DNA from: Pyropia yezoensis
Taxonomy: Eukaryota > Rhodophyta > Bangiophyceae > Bangiales > Bangiaceae
DNA: 64,000 nt
Assembly (NCBI GenBank): GCA_009829735.1
Contig: CM020618.1
Span: 3,594,882 to 3,658,881 of the forward strand
Reading direction: 5' to 3'
The notes under the pieces were generated by a model. It had not been told where the DNA came from, did not search any database, and saw nothing but the letters and a program-made list of their open reading frames with translations. Both the position numbers and the translations under genes were made by a program. Positions 9,980-21,305 of this stretch are shown here, piece by piece; the first letter of the stretch is position 1; each line of letters starts with the position of its first letter.

Positions 9980-12949
9980 GAAACTTGGCACCGTCTTGTG
10001 CCAAGACACTCCGCCCAAGCCGGCGGAGTAGATGCCTCATGTGCAACGGGAGAATTTCCCGAAAGCACTGCACCGGACTCTGGATGAAGTGATCCAGAAA
10101 CACCACAAGTTATGGAACGGTGACCTTGAACTCTTCAAGGCCACTGAGCATCCTATCTGGCTTGAGCCGGGGGCCAAGCCAGTCCGCTTGAAGCCCTACC
10201 GGATGGGCCACGCGTCTCGAGAACTCACTCGAGAACAGGTCCAACTGATGAACGACATGGGTATCATTGACTCCAGTTCAAGTGAGTGGGCGAGCCCCAT
10301 CGTCCTGGTGCCCAAGCCAGATGGCACCGTGCGGTTTTGCATTCACAACCGCAAGCTCAACGGGCGGACGTTCAGGATACTTATCCTTCACCGCGTATGG
10401 ACGACTGCCTCGACTCTCTTGGCGAGGCACAGCTCTTGTCGACGATGGACTGCAACGCGGGGTATTGGCAGATCCCCCTAAGTAAGGAAAATCGCCATCT
10501 GAGGACGTTCACGTGCCACTGTGGACTTTACCAGTGTACGCGACTCCCATTTGGGTTGTGCAATGCACCTGCGACGTTCGTGCGTGCAATCGACATGATA
10601 CTCGACGGAGTCAAGTGGCAGTATGCCCTCGTCTACGTGGATTATCATCGATTTCTTCCGAAGTGCGGAAGAACATGTGTCCCACTTGGAAATGGTGTTC
10701 ACCCTGCTGAGTGAGGCAGGGGTGACGCTAGAGCCGTCCAAGTGCCACCCCTTTAGTAGCGAGGTGGAGTACCTGGGCCATATAATCAGGCCTGGGTTCA
10801 TCAGCGTCAATGAGAAGAATCTCAAGGCGATACGTCGGGCGAAGTTCCCCCAGACGCAGACACAGCTGATGAGCTTCCTCGGTAAGTGCACTGCCTAAAG
10901 ACGCTTTGCGTGAGACTACGCCAATGTTTCCACCCCTCTGAACCGCTTGGTGAGTTCCAAGCTGCCCAAGACATTGGCTCCTCCAACAGAGGAGGAGCGA
11001 CAGGCTTTTGACAGGTTACGGGAACTCCTCTGTACCCCGCCGGTGTTGGCCATCCCGAAGTCCGGATTCCACTCTATCATAGACGTGAATGCCAGCTACG
11101 TCCAACTTGGTTGTTGCCTGCTCCAGCAACAGCCCACGGAAGAGTACCTGCCCGTTGGTTACTGTAGTAAGCGACTGACACCCGCACAAAAGAACTACAC
11201 TGTCACGGAGATAGAGGGTCTCGGCGTAGTATGGGTAGTTACCATGCTACGACCCTACATCGATGTGACCACAGGACTATGCGGTGGATATGCACCACCA
11301 CATCCTGTACGAACAATCGGCTGATCCGATGGCGACTACGTCTTGCCGAGTTCGACCATGACGTTGAGTACAAGTCGGGTCAATGTCACGCAGTCGCGGA
11401 TGCTATGTCTCGCATCACGACGGATGGGGAACACCAGCACCTTATCCCAGAGAAGGTTCCTCTGGTTGGAGTCACCACTCGTTCTGGGGCCGTGCTTGAC
11501 TCACGAAGACCCGAGAACGTTGGGACTGTACCTGTGCCAGTGGGCGAGTTGGTCCAGGCACAAGGAGCACATGGTTTCCTTTCGGGGATCAGGAAAAGGC
11601 TTGATCGCCCAGAAGCAACTAGGTTCTTCATCAACGCAGACGGTGTATTGTCGTCGCGGACACACTGAGAAAGAACAACAAGTCGTTGTCCCATAGTTCC
11701 TACGGAAGGGTGTTCTGACTCGGGAGCACACTTCCGCGTTTGGCGGACATCTTGGAGCTACCAAGACGTACCAGTCCCTGCAAAGGCATTACTACTGGCC
11801 ATCACTCGTGGCTGATGTGTATGGGTGGGTCGCCTCGTGCGCGACGTGCGCAAAGAATCGACTCACGTAGTCGCGGAAGACGTCTACTATGCGCCTCTTC
11901 CCGGCGACTGAACCGTTCGCCTCGCTAGCCTTGGACCTACTTGGTCCACTATCTCGTACACCTGAGGGGTATGACTGCCTGCTGGTGATGTGTAATCGCT
12001 TCAAGAAGCTTACAGAGGTGGCCCCATTAAGGGACACCACCGCTATGGACATCGTGAGCCAGGTACTCCATGTCTGGATAGCCAGTTATGGCATCCCAGA
12101 CTCCATCCTATTGGACAAGGGGCCACAGTTTTCGTCCATCCTGTATCAAGGAGTGATGAATATGCTCGGGGTTGTGACAAACTATGCCACATCCTACCAC
12201 TCCAAGACTAATGGGCAGGTGGAGCGGTTTAACAAGACACTAGTGCGCCAGTTGCGACACTATGATCATGACCGTGTAGTCACACGGGCCCGGTATGCGT
12301 CCCTACTCGTGACAGCATACAATACCCGAGCACACAGTAGTACTGGGGTAGCTCGCTTGGCTTTCGTATTTCCTCGGCGACTACAACGTATGGCCATGGA
12401 ACGCCTCATCCGCAGTAACGGTGAGACGTCGACCCAAACACCGAATCAAGCGAGGGCATCCCTTCTCCGTAAGTTGGAGGAGATGATCCCCCTTGCCAGG
12501 GAGGCCATAGAGAAAGCCCAGGCCAGATACAAACGGAACTTTGACTCGCGAGTCAAGAGTCGCCGTGAACCAATTCGGTTTGGAGACTGGGTCTTCGTGG
12601 ACTCTCACGAAAACCAAGGGGGCAAGTTCGTCTTCAAAGCGCGAGGACCATACCAGATGATGAAGCCAGACGGCCGACGGTTAACCATCGTGATTGACGA
12701 TGGAATCCGGACAATCAACAGGAATCACGCAACTCGCGCGCCCGAACTGCCCGAGGGAGACCTGGCGTGGAACCAAGCACTGGAGGCTTGGCAAGTCCCA
12801 TCCCTCCCGTCCCCCTCCGTCAAGCCGACGGAGGCCGCATTCGATAAGCTCGTCGGACACGGGTATGATGAACGCGGACGACTGATGCTCCGAGTACGTT
12901 GGTTCGGCAATGGATCATCTTCCAATAGTTGGGAGTTCATTGAATGACT
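9980..12949 (+). pseudogene. pol remnant of element A (RT, RNase H, integrase, chromodomain-like tail)
   Basis: Several frames together show the order typical of Ty3/gypsy pol. The RT start contains the YRMGHASRELTREQVQ region and EWASPIVLVPKPDGT. A thumb and RNase H region follows, then integrase with GPLSRTPEGYDCLL, PDSILLDKGPQFSS, NGQVERFNKTLVRQLRHY and AYNTRAHSSTG. The C-terminus (LMLRVRWFGNGSSSNSWEFIE) resembles a chromodomain, as in chromoviruses. The sequence is close to the pol of elements B and E and more distant from D. It is broken, with roughly half a dozen interruptions. Gag and protease are not present upstream. Confidence 0.75.
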
Positions 12950-13267
12950 TCCAACTGAGAAAGTCCGGAAGTACTGCCGGCAAGTCGGCATGACTCCTCA
13001 TCCCCGTGTAAGGCACACGACTGAAATATGAGTAGTAGCTAAGTACCTCAGTTGGGTACGGGTCAGCCCTTACGCTCAGGCCCAAGTGGGGATCTCTGAG
13101 TATGGTGCTAACCTCTGGATGGGACAAACTTTGGACCGTCCTGACTGTTCGCACGCGACACATGGGACAAGAATAGAGAACTCCCGATTTTACTGGAAGC
13201 AAGTCACGCTGAGCACTATGTTGGCCCCTGCATGGGGAAGTAGGGACCAAGTCGGCCATCACCCTCA
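12950..13267 (+). other. Element A spacer between pol and aORF
   Basis: This stretch of about 320 bp lies between the end of pol and the C-terminal end of the convergent aORF. I see no motif, repeat or convincing frame in it. In elements B and E the matching gap is only about 90 bp. Confidence 0.4.
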
Positions 13268-16054
13268 CTAACGGGTCATGCGGTCACCCGGCCCGCTACT
13301 CGGGTCGGGCGGCCCGGGGTCCGTGTATTCATATCCCGAGTACGGGGCGGGATGCCCGGTGTACCGACAAACTGAGCCGGACGAGGGTGACAGGTCCAAT
13401 GACGGCAGGCCACCTCGGCTGCTGCGCCAGTCAGACCCGTACCAGACCGACCCGGGGGAGCTCCCACCCGGGCGGGACAGCTGGTGTCCGGAGGAGACGA
13501 GGCGTTGGACAAACTCATGTCCAACCGCCAAGCGGGTGACCCCGGCCGCCAGCTGACGACGTGACTAGTCGTCAGCATGCTGCGCGAGGAACTCACTCAC
13601 CCGGCGGGTCACCCACCCTAACGTGTCATTGGTGGTCAGAAGTGCTGCCTCCATCGACGCGTCATACAAGCTGGCACCCAAGCGGGGTAGCAGCGACCCG
13701 AGCTCCCGAGCGAGATGGAGCGGAACCGGACTCCGGCCCCGCATCCCACCGACCACCGACTCAAGAAGGGGTTCGATGAACTCAAAAGGCAGGGGGAGAC
13801 AAACATGCGCCGCCGACCCTACCGGGAGAGTCCCCCCGGTGACGGCCGGGACCGAAGCACATCTCCGGTTCTACGGAACGACCCGACGTGACTCGCGTCG
13901 CGCCGACCCCGGGTGGGATGGGTCGTCCCGACTCGAGGCGGGCGCCGGAGTCGTAGCCGTCACGCCATCCGCGTAAGGGGGCTCGGAGCTCCCGAGTCCA
14001 TTACGGACGCGGAGGCACCCCCGGGCCACACCCTTGGTGCAATGCACAAAGTCTTGGGGTGGATCCGCCGCCACCCGCGGCGCAGCCCGCTTGGCACGCC
14101 GGAGGTAAGGCTCCAACTCATCCAAATCCAGTCGGTAGTGGAGGGTCTTCATGGCCTCCAGAAGTCGAGAGGCCCCGAGGTCAACCTCCTGGGGGAGCCA
14201 CTCGCTTATTAGGGTGGAGATCTCTCCCACCAGAGTCGGGGAGAGATGCCACAGGAACGCCCGATGGACTACATCGGAGTACTAGGCCCGGGTAACCTCT
14301 ACCACCCAGTGTTTGGCGACGCATGCATAAACCCGATGCCCTTTCGAGGAACCCCGCAGGTGGGAACCAAAGTAGGCCACTACCTGAGGCATCCGCGCTG
14401 GGAACCCGCAGGGGAACTCAGCTTGAGGCCACCACTCCGGGGTAGAGGGGAAGTGCTGGCCTCGGGCCTCCGGGGGGACCAGGGAAAACTCGCCCCGGGC
14501 CCCATGCACCAGGAATTCAAAGGCGCCCCGGAGTCGGAACTCCTCCCGCACCCTTGCGTGGTTAAGGGGGGCGTCCGCGCCCCCCGAGTTAGGTCGGGGG
14601 AGGACGCACCACTCGGAGGCCACCACGGTGACAGACTGGTCCATCTCTAGCTCCTCGTACCCCGAAGGAAGGAGCTCGTGAAGGGCCGAGACTCCCGGCC
14701 CATCTTTCCGCGTAAGTATCGCGGGGAGGTCGCACCTGACCCCGGCCGGGAAAGGCACCTGGCCTGGTAGGCGCCGCCCGCGCCGAAGGCAGGGGTCGGC
14801 GCGGCGCTCCATCGGGATCGCCGAGAAGGCATCACGCAATGCGCACTCTGGAAGCTCCAGGGGCGTGGCCGGTGCTTCCCAACGTGAGAGGTCCGGCGGC
14901 CTCCGCGGTACGGGGCAATGTAGAAGGCGGGGGGGTACCTGCCCACCGGAAGGCACCCCATCCGCACCCCCCGAGTTCCGGGGGCCCTCACCGGGACCTC
15001 CCGGCACCCCTCCGTCCTTGCCGGAATTCCTGGGTGGAGCGGAGACCGCCATGGGGTGAGGGTTACTCCCCGCCCAAGCGGTGGAGTCGGGGGCCGGGGA
15101 AGGGTTCATCCCAGACGCCCGGCTCAAAGGCTTCTCCGTGTCGAGGCGCTCCTCCCCCGGGCGACGTCCACCCGAGGGAGATGCCGAGGAGCGGGGTGGC
15201 TGACTCGGACCCCCCCCAGATCCAGGCCGTCGGCTGGAGGCCCCGGAGGGAGCCGTCACCGCACCAACTCGGTGACCCCCGGAGATGGGCAAGATGAGGA
15301 TGAGCAAGTTGATCGTTGGGGTGTTGTCTGGGATGGGGAAAGTGGTGGTACGGGTAGGTGCAGGGGGGTATGGGGAGTCCCCAACTGCGACCCCGAAGCC
15401 CCGGGGGTCCGCAATAGCCAACTGGGCCCTTGGACGCTTGGGATGACTTGTCACTTGACCCCGGGTCCACCACCCTTGGCGTCTTGGACGACTTGTTCTT
15501 GATCCTTGTCGTCTGGGACCACTTGTCCGCCGACCTTGACCCCTTGGACGACTTGTCCTCGATCCTTGACGCCCCGACCGACTCGTCCTCGGGGCACCAC
15601 TTGACCGCCGACCCCGCGCCACGGGCCACAGCCAACCCGGCACGGCCCGGAGACACGGCACCGCGCAACTCGGGGCCCGCAAAGAGAAGGGAAGCGAGGG
15701 GGGGAACAGGGAAACACCGTCTGCCCCGCCTGGGTGCGGCACACCCCGCCGACGCCCGCAACGCCCCGCAACACGGGGGCCGAAGAAGAGAAGGAAAGGG
15801 GGGGGGGGGGAACGGGGCAACACCACCTGCCCGCCCCACCGCGGCGAACACCGCCTGCGCCCGCGGCGCCGCCACCTCAGGCGCGCCCCAGCCGGGGCGC
15901 CAAATAGCACGGCACCCCGCAACACAGGGGCCGTAGTTGTTGTGGGGGGGCCGAAGGGGAAAGAGGAGACTGCCGCCGTGGCCAGAGTAGAGCCACGCCC
16001 CGGCGACCCCAGACGTATGGGTCGTCGTGGTATGCGGGGGCGCCGACTCGGCAT
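13268..16054 (-). pseudogene. aORF of element A, convergent with pol (broken)
   Basis: Open segments on the - strand fill the space between the 3' end of pol and the 3' LTR. The core carries PEWWPQAEFPCGFPARMP followed by YFGS, which matches PEWWPQIEVPYGFPALLP and HFGS in the aORFs of B and E almost position by position. A later segment (LISEWLPQEVDLGASRLLEAM) matches their HLPLRLIQGLEQ...LLEEMLRLHKF region. The N-terminal part is Arg/Ser/Pro-rich and low in complexity. The span is about the size of the array aORF. It is a fossil with a few breaks and unknown function. Confidence 0.6.
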
Positions 16055-16557
16055 CCCGTCATCCGGCTCAGGGAGCTTATGTACTTCCCCCCTCTGTTTA
16101 AGAGGAGGTCCACCTGGTGGAGGTGGCAGGAGCCGACCTGAACTGCACGGTCGGCCTCCCCCGGGAGGGGTCCGGAGATGACCCCCTCCCCACGGCGCTC
16201 CAACGCAGTGTATCGGGTGTCTCCAGTCCCCGACAGCGTCCCACCCCCTCAGAAACAGTCTGAGGAAGGGTAAGAGGGGGTGGATGAGTCATCACACCCC
16301 CACCCAAAGAGGGTATCAGGCGGGCATGGCCTTCGACCCCTACTCGCGCACCACTCGTGCGGAGATTGTCAACATGCATTCTTGTTGGTATCGACCACTC
16401 ATTGACAGGCACGTGATGAGGTCGCCGACCTCGGGGACACCCCGACTTGGGTACTCCCCACCATCCTTTGCACCGAACCCAGGTGTACACGTCCCTTGGA
16501 CCCCGACGTCTGACTACTCGCACGTGATTGGACGTCCGCCGGGACGGCTGGACTTTT
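16055..16557 (+). other. Element A spacer between aORF and 3' LTR
   Basis: About 500 bp separate the probable aORF start from the polypurine tract. Any promoter driving the aORF from the LTR side would lie here or in the LTR. No clear core-promoter motif was recognised. Confidence 0.35.
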
Positions 16558-16570
16558 AAGGAGGGGGAAA
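16558..16570 (+). promoter_or_regulatory. Polypurine tract of element A
   Basis: AAGGAGGGGGAAA ends directly at the LTR start TGTAGTGG. It gives the + orientation of element A, in agreement with pol. Confidence 0.7.
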
Positions 16571-16860
16571 TGTAGTGGATCGCCCACTACGATCCCAAAC
16601 ATTATGAATTCTTTCCAACTCGGACTAAATTCCATAGAGAAATCATGGGTAAACTCTACCGGAGACTCCATGTCTTCACGCTGGATCCGACTCTGGTTTT
16701 CAGTGCACGCCCGCAAAAAGAATGCGGGTGGATTGTTTTCTGCTCTGGGGATTTCTGCACGGGAGCCAGTCGGACTCGTGTGCTATTCTTTGATTTTTTT
16801 GATGGAGTCCTATCATTGGTGAGCGATAAAGGCTGATTTCTGCGTGTTGCTGGGGGAGTG
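16571..16860 (+). repeat. 3' LTR of element A (start clear, end uncertain)
   Basis: It starts TGTAGTGG right after a polypurine tract. The first bases form an inverted repeat (GTAGTGG then CCACTAC). No second copy lies in the window and no target-site duplication can be matched, so the right end is a guess. A hairpin CCCGCA...TGCGGG lies about 140 bp in. Confidence 0.45.
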
Positions 16861-17226
16861 TGTCGGAGGGGATGATTTTGCGGGTCTGCATGCATGCGTG
16901 CGAGTGGGTTGATATGCGTGGGGAAGCGGGGCGGGTTGGCCCGACGTTGCTCCCCAAGAAACTTCTGTCTGGCTCCATCACGTCTTGTTTGTGCCTGTCG
17001 GGAGGGCCAACCCGGCACACGCAGGTCTCGTGGTGGGCGTCGGAAGAACTTCTTCCGGTGTCAGTTCTTGGGATCTCGAGCGGACGCACTCCTCCCCGGA
17101 CTTCTAGGGAGGAACCTGAGCTTAACGTTACACCCCCCACCGCCTGGACACAGCGACGACACGCACCAAAACACTCAACATCGCCCCCCCCCACCCCACC
17201 CCCTCCTCAGCGCCCCTCCCACGCAC
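16861..17226. other. Unassigned host-like stretch
   Basis: This is mixed-composition DNA after the presumed LTR, ending in a C-rich tract near 17185-17220. Several short frames overlap on both strands but none carries a recognisable motif. Confidence 0.3.
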
Positions 17227-17330
17227 CCGCTGGTTGGGCACGGCGATCCCGAAAGCGAGAAGCCGCACATTGTTCGATCGCGCCGCAAAGAGCAGGTCAT
17301 CCTCGTCCAGAAGGTCCACGAGCTTGGGGT
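17227..17330 (-). CDS. Possible exon of an unknown host gene
   Basis: On the - strand a short frame reads VDLLDEDDLLFAARSNNVRL then LAFGIAVPNQR, which has normal amino-acid balance in otherwise low-complexity surroundings. It stops at a good splice-donor match (GCGG then GTGCGT). The upstream acceptor is not certain and no partner exon was found. The protein family was not recognised. It may be a real exon or a relic. Confidence 0.3.
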
Positions 17331-17657
17331 CGCGCCATCCAAGTCGGGGGCGTCGCCGCCGCCACCACCACAGTCTCCTACCCCCGCCACCGCCGGATCT
17401 GCTGGTGGCCCGCCAGCTCCTTCCGCCACAGGGGCGCCCGCCCCCGGAGATGACCTAGACGCGGCGGCGTACATACCTGGTGGCGACGAGGGCGCGGGGG
17501 GGAGGGGCGGCCCGGGAATGGAGGGGGAAGGGGCGTCCCGCATGCGCGCGCGCGCGGTGATGGTTGGGTAGGGGGTGCTGCGAAACGCCACACACGAAGC
17601 CGCCCCGACCGGTCGCGGCGGTTGGGCCCGCACAGGCTCCACGGGCAATCGGCGCCA

Positions 17658-17684
17658 GCGCAGTGCGGCTCAAACCGGTGTCAC
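17658..17684 (+). repeat. Left terminal inverted repeat (27 bp)
   Basis: It starts GCGCAGTGCGGCT and ends CGGTGTCAC. It matches 38112-38138 in reverse complement with two mismatches. The CAGTG start is common among cut-and-paste transposon ends. Confidence 0.6.
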
Positions 17685-17859
17685 GAAATCCTTGCTTGGG
17701 CCTGTTTTTCTTTGCTCACACTTACTCGGTCGCCTCTGCACAGTTGTAAGAACGAGGAAGTCAATCTGCACAAACCAACAGAGTTCTTGCTTAAACGCGC
17801 GAGAAAAGCTGTTGTTTCCGCACGAGAGTACAAATCTCCGACGGCTTGTCACCCAATGA

Positions 17860-18462
17860 AATCATGAGAGATCCTTGCACACAACAAACACGTACCGCGT
17901 TGGATATCGCACAGAGCCCCAGACAATAGATTTGCCAGGAAAATGGCCATTTATCTTCGGGCGAGTTACTGAAAGTTGGGAACGCAACCACGGCGCACTT
18001 GTGCCAGATAATCGAGTCGGCATTAATAGCGAGTCGGTTGCCAGCAGCGACACGGATGAAGATGGAGAAGGTGTCATCGGGATTGTCCATGAGAAAGAGG
18101 AGGAGGACGAGCACGTGTTTGACAGTGAGCGCACGTACACGCTGGACGACCTCACTGCGTTGGACAGCGCCGATGACTTTGAAAGCTGTGACGAGCACAA
18201 GCGCGAGAGCAGGCTTGGCGCCTCAACGGCGGCGCCTGACGCAAGCACTACCAAGCCAACGCAGACAGGGGACGCAGGCTCATGGTCGCGGCAGCCGCAC
18301 GACCCGGACGACATCGCTTCGCTTTTGCTGACAGCAGCCGCATCCGACAGCGCATTATCGCCATTCCTACCACGGAAGGATGTGGTCAACGCTGTTTTCA
18401 TGCCCCCAGACCGACGCGACGCAACGAAATGTCCCATGCTTCTCTCTTTGCGGCTTTCGATG
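17860..18462 (+). pseudogene. Unknown ORF inside the DNA element, 5' part
   Basis: The frame is open from 17860 with no ATG near its start, so an upstream exon or a lost start is likely. The protein is acidic in the middle (SSDTDEDGEG, HEKEEEDEHVFDSERTYTLDDLTAL) with a balanced composition, unlike the GC-driven frames around it. The stretch ends at the target site of element E. The frame resumes in the same phase at 36857. No domain was recognised. It could be a transposase-associated protein of the surrounding DNA element or a captured host gene. Confidence 0.45.
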
Positions 18463-18930
18463 TGCGGCAAAAACCACTCGCACACGCAGCACCCAAGTTG
18501 GGGCGGTGCGCAAGGGCTGCCTCCTGTGTCGGTGGAACCGGAAGAAGTGCAAGTCGCACACACTCTGTCCCTGTTGTGGGGCAAACCTCCCACTGACAAA
18601 CAAAAAGATGGTGTTTGAACCAACAGTTTCTTAATCGGGACGGGGAAGCAAGACCAAGCCCCGCTGTCCCTCCCCGTATCCCCCCAGGGTCCCCTCAGAA
18701 TCTCGCCACTCATAATCTCCCACCCCAGCACCTGCCCACCGGGCCGCACGATAATTCAAGACCATAAATGCAGAAATCCCTCAAATCCAAGTTGGATTTA
18801 CTACTAAACTAACTATCCCAAACTTAGGGAATATGGACCCAAATGCAGGGGGAGGAACGGTTCAGGCTAGTGGCCTGCCGCCCCTTGCATGGCACGTGTT
18901 GCCCCCTACCTGGAGGTCAATACTGCCACA
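18463..18930 (-). repeat. 3' LTR of element E
   Basis: The LTR is about 468 bp, running from TGCGGCAAAAACCAC to ATACTGCCACA. Homologous LTRs lie at 36383, 38901, 52849 and 61941. TSD copies are 18458-18462 and 36852-36856 (CGATG). Confidence 0.85.
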
Positions 18931-18945
18931 CTCCCCCCTTCTCAG
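18931..18945 (-). promoter_or_regulatory. Polypurine tract of element E
   Basis: Read on the - strand, GAGAAGGGGGGAG abuts the 3' LTR. It is the expected plus-strand primer site and confirms the - orientation. Confidence 0.6.
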
Positions 18946-21209
18946 TTCCGACCGACCCGGTCGGCCCTGCGAGGGGGCGTAGAAACGCACATCGCGGCGT
19001 TGGGGGCGCAACTTGCTGTCCCCCTGGTACGTCACGTGGACGTGGGGGCGGTCACGTCGACCGCCCCTCTCCTCAAGCTTGCCCACTTGGCAGCTTGCTC
19101 TTATCTGTTCCCATCTCACCACCACCAACACATCCTCTTAAACTTACCCTGGGCCGCCCCTCGCAGGGGAGGCCACCCATCTACCCGCGATCCGAGCCGC
19201 CCCCAACTCGAGGCGGGTCTCGTGCAACTGCAACCAGGTCGTCTCTCCCTAACTTGGGGAGAGCCTTGGGGACTCCGGGGGTGGAGACCGACTCCCTGGA
19301 CGAACGTATGGAGGACACGTCGTTCGATGCAGCGCCTGCCGGAACTTCCGAAGGGGGCTCCGCGATCGCTCCGGGGGATGGGACTCTCGCGTCACCCGGG
19401 TTTGGGTTGACGGCGGGATCTCCCCCGGAGGCGGGACAAGTTGTCCCGCGTGAGGCCTTGGGGCGGTGGTTTTACCCCGCTTGGCCTCTCTATGAGGAGG
19501 GGTTGATTGTTCTTCGCTGTGGCCGACTTGGCGCAGCGATGGGTCGGGTATGGGACCGCCTACGGGAGAAGTATCCCCGTAGGGTCGGGTTCCCTGCCGG
19601 CTTCAGGACGGACCAGTTTGCCTTCCTGGACGATGAGGAGGTTGAGGACGTGCAGCGGGCCAAGGCCATGCTGGACCGCGGGGGAACTATCCCGGGTCCC
19701 GGAGACATGCCGACCTTCACTTGTGATGCGGTGGCAACTCGCCCCGCATACCTTCACGAGGCCGATCCGCACACTCATCACTTTGATGTGCGGATGGAGA
19801 AGGACTTCCGGCGAGGTCCCTACTTGGTGACCTCGGCTCAACTTGAGTTTTCGCAGCACTCCGCTGCTAGCAAGGAGCAGTACTATCCCAAGATGCCCGA
19901 GTGGTGGCCTCAAATTGAGGTGCCCCATGGGTTTCCGGATTTGCTTCCGCGGTTGCTCGATCACTTCGGCTCCACCATGGTGGCGGCTAGCCCGGACCAC
20001 GTGGTGGTCGCCAGGTTGGCAACCCAGTGGCTCCTCGAGGTCATGTCGACCTGGGTGTCTTGTGTCCAGCGGCGCGGGATGCTCTGGCATCTCGCCCCCC
20101 GTCTTATCCAAGGTTTGGAACAGCTCACCCCTCAGCTAGTTGCTGAAGGGTGCTCATCCGGACAGCTCACTCTACTTGAGGAGATGCTCCGGCTCCATAA
20201 GTTCATCGAGTGGGAGAGTATTGAGCACAAGTTGCGCCGCTCCTCCCGCGGGCCCAAGGACGATGGCACACTTCGCCAGTTCGTGTGGGTTGCTCGTTAG
20301 CTTCACGACGGCCGTGTGGTACTCCGAGAGGGGTTGGGCATCGGGGACTACCCGTATGCCCCGCGGGTGGATCGCCACACTGCGCCTCCCCCGGACAAGC
20401 CAATTGAGATAGCCGTGCCCTTTTATGATGACGACATGACTCAACCAACTGCGGGGGCCCCGAGTAGGGGTCGCAGTTACTCTTGGGCTCCGCCAACTCG
20501 GCGAGCCCCTCCGCTTCCTCCTGTCCCCTTCCAGCCGCACGGGCACATCCCGATAAGCATTGCTGTTGAGACATCTACCCCGGTGTCCCCCAACTTGAAG
20601 GCCACCCTACTCACGGTCTATCCCAAGTTGGCGTTGCCAGTCACGCCCTTGACCTCCAGGATGATGATCACCACGTTGGTGCGCACCATTTATTGGTTGG
20701 CCGCGTCGGCTGCAACCCTTGAAGTTTTCGAGACTCCTCAATTTGAAGAGCGCGTTCGTACTGTGGTGGCGACCGCTAGTTGCGAGTCGGTGGCGGGGTC
20801 CATGACGACCGAGTTGGCTCGTATTGGGTCGATTTTGCCTCAGCAAGCCCCACTTGGGCGTGGCAAGCGTCGGGCGAGCCGGGTATACTCGCCCCCTCGC
20901 CGTCGTCGCCGTCACTTACAGCGATCCCCTTCCGTATCGGAAGACGAGTTGTCTTACTTCGTTTCGGAGTCCTCTACCCCGTCGGAGACGGAGTCGGCTC
21001 GGCGTCTGCGTCACCGACTTGCGCGCAAGGCCAAGCAGAGGGATAGCCGAGGTCGTCGCCACTTGCGCGACCGTGAACGGCGCGACGGTTCCGACTTGTT
21101 GCCGCCGCCCCCGCCGACGGGTGGGGAACGTTATCGGCGTGGGTCTCGCCGCTCGTCTCCACGTGAGGGCGAGGGCCGTGGTGTTGGGGAGTCTTGCATT
21201 CGTGCCTAG
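18946..21209 (+). pseudogene. aORF of element E, convergent with pol
   Basis: A long frame on the + strand lies between the 3' LTR and the end of the - strand pol. It carries LDERMEDTSFDAAPAG near the start, then a core with REALGRWFYPAWPLYEEGLI, PEWWPQIEVPHGFPDLLPRL, DHFGS and RRGMLWHLAPRLIQGLEQ. The C-terminal tail is rich in Arg and Ser with acidic patches (SPPRRRRRHLQRSPSVSEDE) and may bind nucleic acid. It is near-identical in design to the aORF of B and shares the PEWWPQ core with A. It is nearly intact, with about one break. Function unknown. Confidence 0.65.
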
Positions 21210-21305
21210 TTGGCCGCTGCCTTTGTTGTGAGAGCGTTTGGGTTAGGACTGTAGATAAAAGCCACTCTGCGTACCACTTCGACTTGAAGCACTCCCTTGG
21301 CACCG

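Larger units (their letters stand above)
9954..16570 (+). mobile_element. Element A: 5'-truncated Ty3/gypsy chromovirus-like fossil
   Basis: A + strand pol (RT, RNase H, integrase, chromodomain-like tail) is followed by a convergent aORF on the - strand. A polypurine tract and the start of an LTR follow at 16571. The 5' LTR, gag and protease are absent. The element starts inside the linker upstream of RT, fused to the truncated LTR 3. It is broken, with several breaks in pol and a few in the aORF. Its LTR differs from those of the array and of B, D and E, so it is a separate family. The age cannot be estimated without a second LTR, but the decay suggests it is old. Confidence 0.75.

Noticed and set aside
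18843-18945. aORF of E starting inside the LTR at 18843
   Set aside because: The frame is open into the LTR, but the B copy and the conserved LDERMED region suggest a start further right.
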